DNA from: Brachycybe producta
Lineage: Eukaryota > Arthropoda > Diplopoda > Playtdesmida > Andrognathidae
Direction: 5' to 3'
Length of the DNA: 64,000 nt
Assembly: GCA_036925085.1 (NCBI GenBank)
Contig: JAUPFP010000094.1
Span: forward strand, 114,501-178,500
Both the position numbers and the translations under genes were made by a program. Numbering within the stretch: the first letter of the stretch is position 1; the number at the start of each line of letters is the position of its first letter. Shown here piece by piece: positions 27,405 to 37,800 of the stretch. The notes under the pieces were generated by a model that searched no databases, was not told the origin of the DNA, and saw only the letters and a program-made list of their open reading frames with translations.

Positions 27405-27592
27405 CAGGGGCCGGCAAACTACGGCCCGCGGGCAATACTCGGGCCCACCCAGCTTATTGCTGTATTGCAAGCGAACTAACTAATTGAAAGTACAGTTTAT
27501 TTAAATTTTAACTTCCTTAAATTAAAAGCATTTTCACTTGTTGCAGTGAAAAAGCAGTTTGGCCCCTTTCCGAAAAAGTATGCCGACCCCTG
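27405..27592. mobile_element. 188-bp non-autonomous hAT-type element
   Basis: Ends are CAGGGGCCGGCAAACT and the inverse of CAGGGGTCGGCATACT, a terminal sequence common among hAT elements. The flanking 8 bases, ctttacac and cattacat, agree at six of eight positions, as expected for an old hAT 8-bp duplication. It sits between the LRR gene and the last visible Rab3GAP1 exon. Confidence 0.75.
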
Positions 27593-27748
27593 CATTACAT
27601 TGTCATATTTGCATTTAAAAACCTTTTGGGTCGAAAAACCTTCTCATTCTCTCCCCCCCACCACCACCTTCCAATCGCATTCCTGAAAAATGCTCTTCAA
27701 CAATAAAAACTAAAAACTAGAAACAATAAGAATTTTTTTTTCGCTTAC

Positions 27749-30700
27749 CGTGGGATGAGCAAACTGTTCTCCCATCTGTACCTCAACTCGAGGACGATTT
27801 CGTGCCAAAGATGAGCGACGGCCGACGATCGTCCGAAGACACGACTGATGTGACACAGGCAAGTGGCCAAAAGGTACAAAATGCTGTTACGAGGAGACGA
27901 CTTGAAGTTCGACACAATCTCCTATCAAAAAAAAAAACGAAAAGGTAAAGTAAAGACGGAGGAGCGGGAAATTCGAAAGTTGGTCGAACCTCCAGATGTT
28001 CGTATCCGCTCCCTTCCGAGCCCCAAGTGTCGTTGCCTTCGTCGAGGGCACCACTTTTATTCGTGCTCTCGTACTGAAACCGAAAACGCGAGCAGTTAGT
28101 TTTTTTCGACGTCCTAATCGATGAAAGAATAAACCGGGAAAAACTCACGTTTCCCAGGGCATCGGGAAACAGAAAGAAGAGAATTTCCTTCAGTTTGCTT
28201 TCGGGAATAACACCGGCCAGGACCGAGGCCTTACGCAGGCGTCTCGTAACCGAAGGAACGTGAGACATTGGACCGGACAATCGATCCAAAGCATGAGCAA
28301 TATTAGAGTTATCTACGATAGGGGGAAAAAAAAAAGAGTCGACTTGGCAATGTAAATTACGTTACGAACTAAAGGCGAGATCGAAGAACTGACCGTCGGC
28401 GTTCGTTTCGTACGAACTGACGCCTAGAATCTGTCCTATCGAATCGCGACAACGACCCAAACGGATGAAATCGAAAAGATATTCGCCTGAAACAGAGTCG
28501 ACAGATCACGTAATTAGTTAGGGAAACGAAGACGCGAGAGTTAAGAAAAGTAAAAAGAGAGAAACCGAGAAGACAGTTGGGCTCCGAACGAACGTCGTAA
28601 GCGACCCTCCAACAAGGAGCATGAATCGGATCCAAGTCACTAAACAACCACAAATTCACTATTAATAGGAAACAACAAATAAATCAATTTCGATTGAAAC
28701 CGTACGAATGAAAAGTGTTGTCGACGGCCACATCTTCCGTGAGTTGCTGCCAAAGAGAACAAACAACGATCTCTCTACACAAAGAGTAACAAAATACACA
28801 AAAAAAAAAGACGATTAAGACGTCGCCTCAGTTTGAAACGGTCATTTATTCCCCTAACCGAATCGGATCCTGGTACGCTCCGAACGGTAACTTTCCTAGC
28901 TCACTTGCTCCAACGGAAGATAACAACGCATCGACGTCTAAAATAAAACAATACAATTGAGAAGACAGTTTTTCAGTTTTGAAACCTCTAAACAGGATTC
29001 CAACAAAGAAAACTCTCCTGTTTTATTGAATACCCTAAACCCGAGATTTATTAAGTTGCATTTAAGTTGTTGTTTGAGTTCCAGTTCTAATCTTAAGACG
29101 GTTTTCAAATAGCTAACCAGTGGCGATTTTCGGCCCTAAACACACTAGGCAAGCATCCATGGTTCCCAATTTTCGGCGGCCCCCAGAAGTCAAACTTTAA
29201 AATACTTTCAATTTTTTATTTATAAAATGACAATTATGCAATAAATAATTTGCCAATTCATTTATAATTTTCATATTAATTTAATGGAAAAGGTTGTGAA
29301 ACAACAGGGTGCCCCGAAATCCCACAGCGCCTAGGGTCCTCAACAGATACAAACGCGGCACTGCAGCTAATAATTGAACTGTAACTGGTTATTCCAAGGT
29401 TAGTAAAAAAAGGCTGTACTGTCTTTGCACATTAACCTAATCTATTTTAACATACTGTTTACTCCACTTATAATTTTACAAATTTGGCATCAAAAGGACT
29501 CCAAAAATGCAAATGTCGGTTACCTGGAGGTGCCTGTGGCCAAGATGCAACATGATCCCAATCTTTGAGCAAATAGGTGAAGCAAACGGAAACTGCGATC
29601 GGAGAAACAAGGTTCAACGCACAACCCTGAAAAGACACAGACCCCACTCAAATCGAACACGTTTAAAGAGCAGACTCTAAAGAAGAAAAAATGAAACCAA
29701 CTATCTTCGATTTGAATATGTCTAAGAGACCGGCCAATCGAGTCCAGCGAGGTTCGACTCTTCCCAGGTGAACCATCTGAAAGTTGGTTCGAACCGCTTT
29801 TCCCTCGCAAATTCCAACGTAAAAATGATCTTCTTTACGTAGTAAACGAACGAAAACCGGAATATGGCTTCAGAGAGAAAAAAATGAAACGCGATTGAAG
29901 TGAAACAAGACTCCCTTATCGACATAACCAACCATCCGGTGTTGTTCAGAGCGAGACAGACCGAACTGAGTAAGAGTTTCGCTCGACTTTCGTTTGCGAT
30001 CGCTTCACCGCCGAGAGCAGGAGAGACGACGAGAAAGTCTCGCAATCCGTACCTTTGAAAAACAACCGGAAAGATTACAGCAACTGATAAAGAAAAGGTT
30101 CCCTGGACGAGAGAAGATCACCGACCATCGATAGAGTTCGTGTACTGTTCCGTCAACGAAATCCGTGTCGAATTGCGACGTCATCATGATGTCGGTCAAC
30201 GCGTCCGGAACATCTACTGAAATGAGATAGAAAACGAGTAATTACGAGAAAAAACGGCGCGAAGAACAAACAAACGAAACCCGAACCGAGTGCTTCCGGC
30301 GTAGTCGTATCGTTCGAAATAACCTGAGTTTGCATCCAGTGCCTTTCAACAACAAAAAGAAAATCGGCAAAACTCACTTCCTGCCTCATTACCCTCCATT
30401 TTACATTCGAAAACGAACTTTCCGCCTGAATTTCACAGAAACTATAAAGTAATAAACAATTCTCCCGCGCTTTTTTACAAGCTAAAAAAAAAACAAAGAT
30501 CACCTTTGCGCTGACAGTGGCGCCATCTCTGTTCATGTTCGGTAACTTCCATTCGTGAAAAACTTCTTCCAAATTAGAAACGAATCTTTAATGAAAAATA
30601 ATTATGAAGATATGACAACACAAGAAGATTTTTACAATAATAGCGGGTTTGAGATGTCACAATTGAATGAATTCGTTAAATATACGGTGCATTTACGAAC

Positions 30701-30933
30701 CTTTCCCAGTCAGAAGCTGTCGTGAAATCGGTAATCTCAAAAACATCTTGATCCTAATCACAACAAAACAAGACATAAATACAACAACTGCTAATTAAAG
30801 ACGTCGCAAACGTACTTTTCTACCGTAAACAATTTAAACGAGTATAAAGCATAGTTCAAGACACGACAATCAATGAAACAAACTGACAGAAAAGAAACGA
30901 AAGAAACTTACCATTTCAGTGGGCGACGCCATC
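27749..30933 (-). CDS. RAB3GAP1: Rab3 GTPase-activating protein catalytic subunit, N-terminal half only
   Basis: Fifteen exons on the minus strand, all GT-AG and phase-consistent: 30913-30933, 30701-30753, 30504-30585, 30287-30425, 30126-30216, 29933-30052, 29702-29867, 29524-29626, 28859-28937, 28706-28774, 28566-28639, 28394-28486, 28149-28312, 27990-28073 and 27749-27921. They encode about 503 residues. Stretches nearly identical to the animal family include VFEITDFTTASDWER at the N-terminus, EVSFADF, LLLSSVCLALNNTG, LAGLLDIFKSK, SDLDPIHAP, FFLFPDALGN and HLWHEIVLELRYRWEN. The protein partners Rab3GAP2 and acts on Rab3 and Rab18 in vesicle traffic. The last visible exon ends in a good donor (CACG/gtaagc) in phase 2, but no following exon was found. 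The catalytic domain, with the essential arginine (Arg728 in human), lies in the missing half. The gene either continues leftward past the opposite-strand LRR gene or is truncated. Confidence 0.93.
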
Positions 30934-31122
30934 TTGGATTTGAAGATTCATTCTGAATCATTTGGGTAACGAAGGCGGGGCTTCTACCGCGCATGTTAAA
31001 GAATCAGCCAATAAAAGAGCGCAACGTCATAGCGGTCGAGCTTCCGCTAAGGGGGACGACATAGAAGAAAATCACGTACGAGATTCACCAAGTGGGCCTA
31101 TTAGCCCAGTTGCCACTTGAAA
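30934..31122. promoter_or_regulatory. Shared divergent promoter region of Rab3GAP1 and BCDIN3D
   Basis: Only 189 bp separate the two start codons, which point away from each other. The interval is G+C-richer than the flanking non-coding DNA. It holds a GC box (GGCGGGGC at 30974-30981), a CCAAT box within gccaataaaa (31008-31017), an ACGTCA half-CRE close to 31024, and CTTCCG close to 31041 that matches an ETS-type site. There is no clear TATA box in the right place for both genes. This is the usual composition of bidirectional housekeeping promoters. Which element serves which gene is inference. Confidence 0.55.
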
Positions 31123-31948
31123 ATGGCAAATGGGACCCCATTTCACCCGGGAGCTGCTAAATATGGCAATTTTATCAATTATTACGACTTCAACGCACCC
31201 GAAAGTCGACTGGAACTTCTACACAAAGACTTGACGTCTCTATTAGAGCTGGATTGTCAGGATCGCATCGTCTGCCTCGACATCGGTTGCAATTCGGGGG
31301 TTGACTTTTATTTTTGATCACCTTTTAGGCTTTTAATCGCCTTTTTCATTCATATTTGTATTTCGTGGGTTGCAGGAGATGACCTTTGCCCTCCAGGATC
31401 GCCTCTCATGCGGTGGACGCACCAAAATCGATTTCCTGGCCGTTGATTTAGACGAGGTTCTCATCGAAAGGGCGCAAGAGAAGTCCACGTTACGAGGTGG
31501 TCAGTCGCGGACAGTCGCTTTCAAGCAACTGGACGTCATGGACGAGCAGCTGACCGCTAACACTTTTCAAACGTACCTGAACAGTGACGATCGCAACCGT
31601 AGAAAGCGGTTCGATGTGGGTTTCTGCCTTTCGATTACCATGTGGATCCATTTGAATCACGGAGACGAAGGATTAGTGCGGTTTCTGCGTACAATCTCGT
31701 CTTGGGTCGACCATCTCGTTATTGAACCGCAGCCACTCAGATGCTACAAAACCGCCGTTCGTCGTAGGAGAAGACTCGGTTATAACGACTTCCCTCACGA
31801 CCTCAAGACGCTCCAATTCCGTGAAAACGACGCCTTTCGACAAATAGAAGGAATTCTAGTCGAAAAATGCAACATGGTCCCTCTTTTCTCTTTCGGAGAG
31901 ACGAACAACTGGAAAAGACCGATCGTCTTGTATAAAAGAAACACTTAA
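31123..31948 (+). CDS. BCDIN3D: RNA 5'-monophosphate methyltransferase
   Basis: Two exons, 31123-31299 and 31376-31948, joined in phase 0 across a 76-bp intron, encode 249 residues. The ATG at 31123 is chosen because the open frame upstream begins only with TTG. Seen: an N-terminal GNFINYYDFN stretch; the SAM-binding loop CLDIGCNSG (about residues 51-59), split by the intron right after the glycine; an acidic second motif (VDLDE); and the family blocks DVGFCLSITMWIHLNHGD and VIEPQPLRCYKTA. BCDIN3D belongs to the Bin3/MePCE group. In vertebrates it methylates the 5'-monophosphate of tRNA-His, and effects on pre-microRNA have been reported. Length is slightly below the human protein, which has a longer C-terminal tail. 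No key motif looks damaged. It diverges from Rab3GAP1 and converges on TIMM10. Confidence 0.95.
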
Positions 31949-31984
31949 AATTCCAATATGTAACTTAAAAAATAACAATTGTTC

Positions 31985-31990
31985 AATAAA
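31985..31990 (+). terminator. AATAAA polyadenylation signal for BCDIN3D
   Basis: A canonical AATAAA lies 37 bp after the BCDIN3D stop codon and is followed by T/G-rich sequence (ctgttcagtttttg). It is the only canonical signal on this strand before TIMM10 begins. Confidence 0.7.
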
Positions 31991-32032
31991 TTCAAATTCT
32001 GTTCAGTTTTTGATCTATTATTCTATATTAGA

Positions 32033-32038
32033 TTTATT
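32033..32038 (-). terminator. AATAAA polyadenylation signal for TIMM10
   Basis: On the minus strand AATAAA occurs about 48 bp after the TIMM10 stop codon. It is 42 bp from the BCDIN3D signal on the other strand, so the two genes end tail-to-tail with 3' ends that nearly meet or overlap. Confidence 0.65.
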
Positions 32039-32085
32039 AGGAAAATACGAAGCGAGAATCAGCCAACAATAAACAATAAAAATGG

Positions 32086-32385
32086 TTATTTAGATTGAGG
32101 CTGTTGTTGTTCCTGTAGTTTCTTGACAAATTCCTCGTCCTGCATCGAGAGTTGCGTCAGTTTCTTACCGATCCTTTCATGTATCTCGAGATATTTGGCG
32201 ACGCATCGATCGAGACAAACGGATTCTCCTTTACTCAGTTCGGCCTCTCGATACTTTGGTGGAATGCACTTCTTGTGGCAGGCGGAAGTCATCCGGTTAT
32301 ACATATCGGACATCATCTCCACCTCCAACTCGTTCACCAGCTGCATCTTGGTCGGATCCAAAGGAAGCTGCTGACCACTGGCCAT
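32086..32385 (-). CDS. TIMM10: Mitochondrial small TIM chaperone Tim10
   Basis: A single-exon frame of 99 residues. The ATG at 32385 is chosen; the frame runs a little further upstream only from a TTG. The twin CX3C signature is present as CHKKC and CLDRC, with the family blocks [31 protein letters not shown] and [13 protein letters not shown]. Tim10 assembles with Tim9 into the hexameric intermembrane-space chaperone that carries hydrophobic precursors to TIM22 and SAM; each CX3C pair forms a disulfide with the other. The N-terminus is about ten residues longer than in human ([15 protein letters not shown]). The coding sequence starts only 42 bp after the stop codon of the next upstream gene on the same strand, so it may be the second cistron of one transcript. 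Confidence 0.97.
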   Translation of the reverse strand: MASGQQLPLDPTKMQLVNELEVEMMSDMYNRMTSACHKKCIPPKYREAELSKGESVCLDRCVAKYLEIHERIGKKLTQLSMQDEEFVKKLQEQQQPQSK

Positions 32386-32427
32386 CTCTCTTTCGATCAA
32401 TGTAGATATTATTAAGATATATTTAGT

Positions 32428-32690
32428 TTAGAACTTCCGTGTGCGTTCGTAATCTCCGCTGTTCGATCGGGCGATCCGTTCTCTAACTCGCATAGCCTCC
32501 ACTCGGTTTTTATCTACAAGTCCCTTCACGTACCAGAAAGAACCGATTCCAAGAACAACCAAACTTATCCTAAAACGATCGAGAAAAGAAACAAACCTTT
32601 TAAACTTTTAATATTAATTTAATAAAAAAAAAAGAACCGAAACGAAACTGACCAACCAATATTGATCTTGGTTAATTTACTTAGTTGCAT
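32428..32690 (-). CDS. Small single-pass membrane protein, 59 residues, family not recognised
   Basis: Two exons, 32653-32690 and 32428-32569, joined in phase 2 (TG/G gives Trp) across an 83-bp GT-AG intron. The product has a short N-terminal segment, one hydrophobic helix (about residues 11-27: IGWISLVVLGIGSFWYV), then a basic, charged tail ending in SGDYERTRKF. Exon 2 alone is too short to stand out as an open frame; the reading frame stays open right across the splice. The architecture resembles small mitochondrial or ER membrane proteins, and its position directly upstream of TIMM10 fits a mitochondrial role, but that is inference. I do not recognise an orthologue. The stop codon lies 42 bp before the TIMM10 ATG, with no AATAAA between. 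Confidence 0.7.
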
Positions 32691-34387
32691 TAGGTAGGAT
32701 TCCCTGGTCCAAAGTGCCACATGAATTGAATAATAATCTCAATGCAAAATCAAGAATAGAAACGAACCACCGAAAGACCCACGTGGTTCCTCCTTTCGGG
32801 CAGTTGAATGCGTCGTCGTTCGGGTCGAGACTCGAAAGCTAACTTATGACTACGAGTATTGAGTAGATATATGTAGAGGAAGCTCAACTCTGCTAATCTA
32901 AAGAACATTTCTGGAAGTAGCGTTAGAGCACTTTGAAGCCACATGAAGACAATAGACGGCGCCACCTTTACTAGAAAGAAAAAAAAAAAATCACGTAGTG
33001 CCCAAAATCGTCTGCTCTTTAGTGATTACATTGAGCCAGGAGGCCTATGGCCAAGGTAAGGCTCCTTTTTATCTATACGAAATGGCGCAAACATTTTCTG
33101 ACCAGTTTCATTTTTGAGTTCCTATCTCTATCTCGTAAAAATTGAAATAATTTAAGAATGAGTTCAAAATGTTATCAAACTGAAAATTTCCCAAATATGG
33201 ATATCCATGCAAAACCCTTTAAAACTTGGTTAGATAAAGAAATAGAAATTAATTAATTCACAGATTAAATTTTACAATTTATTTATTTTTGTCAAACTAA
33301 GCAGCATAATTTGTTCAAGCTGTTTAGTTTTTTGTCCAGTGGCACACAACACTTAATTAATTTATCATTACAACTCACATATTCTTTTATATGAAATAGT
33401 TTCAAAATAACAAAAAACAAAACATAAAAAGTTAAAAACATATCCAAAGTTTTGAAATCGATTTTCTCTGCATTCAATTGAAAAGAGGTTGGAATCGAAA
33501 AGAGGGTCGTGGTGGCGGATGATATTAACGCAGAATAAAAGCAAATTGGCAGTTATTGGCAAGAGATATTTTTTTTATAAAACAAGAGAGTACGAAATGT
33601 GTTCATCCCGACGATCGGACAAAGTGGAAAAGAAAATTTAAACAAAAAAAACTTCGGTTTGAGGGTGGTGGTGATTTTGTTTTTGTTCCACATTTCATTC
33701 GATTGTTGTTATATCTTAATTGGAAATAATCAATTGACTTCGTCCCGCGACCTATTCGAAATCCCCTCCCCTCCTCCGAAAAATACAGATAACGTTTATT
33801 TTCAACTGCCAATTTTCAAGCAGAGGCACACATTAATAAACTTTCTTCAAGACCCTCGTGTTTGACTCTCTGTTCCAAATTGCCAGATTTACGTTTCCAC
33901 TAGGAACAAACAAATTTCTCGACAAATTAATTTACATCAAAGATACAAAACCTAAACCAGAGTCGAACAGTTCGAAGTCATTATTCCTTTAGATAAATCC
34001 AAAGGCATCGAACGCATAAAGTGACTCATCCACCACAATGGGCCTCATCTGTGAAAAAATAAAAATGCGAACGAAGAAGAGGCCCCGAAAAAGTCGAATT
34101 CGTAATCTTTCCTTCGTCTTCTTCCAATTGGTCCAAATTGCACAACAAAAGTTTCATTTCTTAATATGTTACACGATTCTCCAAGATTTGCTCGCAAGAT
34201 TTGCAGAAAAAAGCATCGTTTTGTTGCGTTTAAAAAAGTCATAATTACAATTTCCTCCTTCTTAAATAGAAATTTCCTCTAATATGTTTTTGACTGATTG
34301 TTGCCTATCGATAAAAAGCTGAAAACAAAATAATATAATTCAGGTTGGTTTTCTAAAGAATCCCTCGCTTTTATTCTCTGTCTTTAA
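32691..34387. other. Region between the small membrane-protein gene and DIP2
   Basis: Holds the presumed promoter of the small gene/TIMM10 unit (with cacgtgg near 32779 and cacgtag near 32992) and AT-rich sequence to the DIP2 3' end. A 71-codon minus-strand frame at 32750-32965 has no family resemblance. Otherwise nothing recognised. Confidence 0.45.
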
Positions 34388-34661
34388 AAGAGAGCAAAAT
34401 TACAAGAAACTTGGAAGTGTTTTATAGAAACTTAAAGGGTTTACCAACCCCCCCCCCCCCCCATTATTAAGTCAGTTCGGATATTCCCCCTATCAACTTT
34501 AAAAGCAGATGATGATATTTTTCTTTTCCTTTTTTGACTACAAAAAAGTTTATTTTCAAAGATATCAATTTGAAAATATGTTTCTAGTTTCTAACACACT
34601 TTCAATTTCTGCTTAGCATTGCTCCCAAAATGAATAAAATAATAAGTTTGAGAATCAGATG
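34388..34661. mobile_element. Palindromic element family 1 just downstream of DIP2
   Basis: Left arm gcaaaattacaagaaac and gtgttttatagaaac; right core gtttattttcaaagatatca and arm gtttctaacacactttcaat. A run of 14 C lies inside. It is 200-470 bp beyond the DIP2 stop codon and may lie in its 3' UTR. Confidence 0.65.
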
Positions 34662-34859
34662 TTTATAAAAACATGTTGATATCTTTTAAAATAAGCTTTT
34701 TTTCTTAGAGCTACCAGTCTCGTTTCTCCTTCATAATTTTGCTCTTCCCAAACACAGAGTAATCAAAGTACGTAAATAAAGTGTTCTCATAAACCCTTCT
34801 TGACGACAAGAAAAGATCGAACAAAATTGTGAAATTCTGTTACGAACCTTTTATGTAGT

Positions 34860-37800
34860 TCACATGTTGTAGGCGACGTAGATTGGATCTAGCTGATCGG
34901 CGAGGAACCCATCTCTGAGGTGCATCCGTTGCTTCTCTCCGCGAGAGTTGATCGGAACGACACCGGGATCGACGACGACAACGACGCCGACTATCAGTTG
35001 GTGTTCCTCTAAAATACAATTTGTAACGAGAGGAACCAAATCGAGAGCCTCGTTCTCGTTGCCCTCCAGTTCGACGACGACGACCAACAAATTGGTCCAA
35101 GTGAAAACCGCACTTTATGAATAATTCGACCAGAAAGACCAAAAATCAGTCGAAAAAACAAAAATGACGACCGAAGAAATTAATTACCATTCCGAGATCT
35201 TCTTGTGACACCGTAAAACACTGTTCTCGATGTCGATGGGATGGTATCGCATTCCTCGTAACATCACGGTCTCTTCCAGAGACCCGACGACGAAAACCGC
35301 GTCGTGTAATTCTGAAACCGAAAATACACTCCAGTTAAAACACGAAATGATCTACTTTTAAGACTGCGGAATCGACGTTTGTCGCTCTAACCTCCATCGG
35401 CTTGAACGGATTCCGTTCTCCTGAGAAATCCCAAGTAACCGGTTCGAGCGTAAACTTGGCTCGTATCACCGGTGACAAGACGTGCATTGAAATGATCTGC
35501 ATAGTTCGAATCTTCTCCGAATATCGTGAAGTAACCGCTCGCATTGTGTTGCGACTGAACCCATATCTTTTATATGCAAAAAAAAACAACGAACATTCTC
35601 AAGAATCGAGATAACGATGGCATACAAAAATAAAACTGCCAAAATATCGATATTTAAAAAAAAAATTTAAATACGCCTTCAATTTTAAAATATATATTTC
35701 ACCATATATTTAAAAATACAAAAAATCTAAAAATCGTAAAAAAAAATGGCATATCGGAAAATCTAAAAATAAAAAATTAAATGCACCGTATAGATGAAAC
35801 GAAGCCGCAATATACCAATATTTTCTGTATTTAAATATTTTCGATGTTTATATATCGCAATTACGTTGAAATTTTCGATATTTACTACTTTTTTCCACAT
35901 TAAATTTTGTCAATGTTTTCGACAAGCAACGAGATTTCAAAAGACAAACCTCTCCGAGATGAGAATCTCCACACTGGCCTTTCGTTTCAGGATTTGCAAT
36001 GATAACTTTGACCCCGGGAAGAAGTTTTCCCGACTCCATCACACACAGACTGTGCGGACTGCCCCTTTCTACCAGAGTCACCCGATCGTTACGAAGTGCT
36101 CTCATGTCCACGTAAACAGTAGTCGGATCGGGACTCGAAGCGCCCTGGAAAAAACCACGAACGAGACACAAATTCAAGTTTCGTCTTTCGACCCCCAATT
36201 TCCCATAAAAAAAGAGACGCGGCCGAATTACCTGCAGACAGATGCCGACGTTGACCCGACATCCGAAACTGGTGCTAACGGCACGAGGAGAGAGACCGAG
36301 ACCGGAAAACAGTTTAGAAAAAGAAGATGTGAGAGCAACACGAGGCCTCTCCTCTGCAACTACGACACAAGTGCGGACACAATTCAGACTGACGCCTCTC
36401 TGTTTCAGAGTCGTAATCGACGTTCCGAGACTCTTGGTGCACAAATCCATCACACCGTAAGAACAGAAAGTGTCTCTCACTTTAAAACACACACACACAA
36501 TCATTTAAAGAACATTAACGATGGGAAAAAGGGAAAACGAATTTACCTTTATATTGGCTGACGGTAGACAACCAGAGAGCGGGATTAACCTCGACCTCCG
36601 ACGGAGGAACAAGGACAGAATGATGACCAGAATAAACACTTGAGATACAATAGACAAACAAGTTAACAATTGACGACCGGCTTATGAGCATAGAAACACA
36701 CTCCGGATTTGCATGTGCTTCAGGCGCGCAACTCCGGAGTGTAACTAGGCTCTTACACGATAAAACAAAAAAGCAAAAAGCGGGGACCGAACCTGCTAAG
36801 ACACCATAGAACAAAGCCAAGGCCACAGTAAGGGTCCAAGCAAAGAGTGATGTGCCTCGAAGGATACAGCTCACACGCTAACTTCATACTACGGCACAGA
36901 GACGTGGCAGCCGCGTGCGACACCTAAACGGAAGTTAATTTGTCAATTTCTCATCTGATGTAAAACGAAGATAGGACGTTGTTAATCGACTCTAGCTAGA
37001 CCTTTATGCCGGCCAACATGCCCGTGGTCGACACGCTGAAATCCAAGTAAGCTAACATCTCGGGCGTAGGAGCCCTGTAGATACTCATCAGCTTCCTTTT
37101 TGGCATATCGTCAGTGTCGAGAACGATAGGCCACGATTTTATGTCCACCACGTTGCCAGCCTCCTACCAAATCAATAATTTCATGAGCTGATCATATTAA
37201 ACTATTGATTACACCGCATTTCAAAAGCTGCATTAAACTTGTTTTTAAAATGTAAACGCCCCTCGAATTCAGATTATTCTGTCTTTTGGGAAGAAAATTA
37301 AGAAAAACTAGAATGTGTTTTAGAAACTATAACAATAACTCAGTCACTCAAGGGTATCAAAAATCCATATCTGATAAAATAAGCTTTTTATGAAGTTTAA
37401 AAGGCGACATTTTTTAAACTTTTGTCTATAAAAAGTTTATTTTGAAAGATTTCAACATGAAAATAGCTATTAAGTGATTCAGCTACCGTTCTAGTTTCTA
37501 ACACACTTTCAACTTCTTAGTGTTGTTATTCTGGACTACAGAATAACCAAAGTTTAAAAATCCTTTGTTCAGGGAAACAACTTAATAAAAAGTTGATAGT
37601 ATTTTAGAAACTAGATGGTGAAAAAACAAACAATTGGTTCATTTTGAAAAAGCCATAAAAACTTCAATACCAAATTAGTCACAGGTGAGTAATTTTATCT
37701 TCTAATTTCTAAAACGCTTTCGGGGTTTTCTTCAAATCGTTTCCAAAACGTCAAATGACCATAGTTCAATAAACGTTAACTTTAAACCGAATTTGAATAA

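Noticed and set aside
27229-27435. A 68-codon minus-strand frame as a possible further Rab3GAP1 exon
   Set aside because: Its sequence does not resemble the next part of Rab3GAP1, the other strand is equally open, and it runs into the hAT-type element end.
33599-34244. Several 60-90 codon frames on both strands
   Set aside because: Overlapping frames on both strands, low complexity, no conserved blocks.
35794-36561. A 255-codon + strand open frame
   Set aside because: It lies antisense to three DIP2 exons (35950-36144, 36232-36479, 36547-36638) and the introns between them; the minus strand reads the conserved protein.
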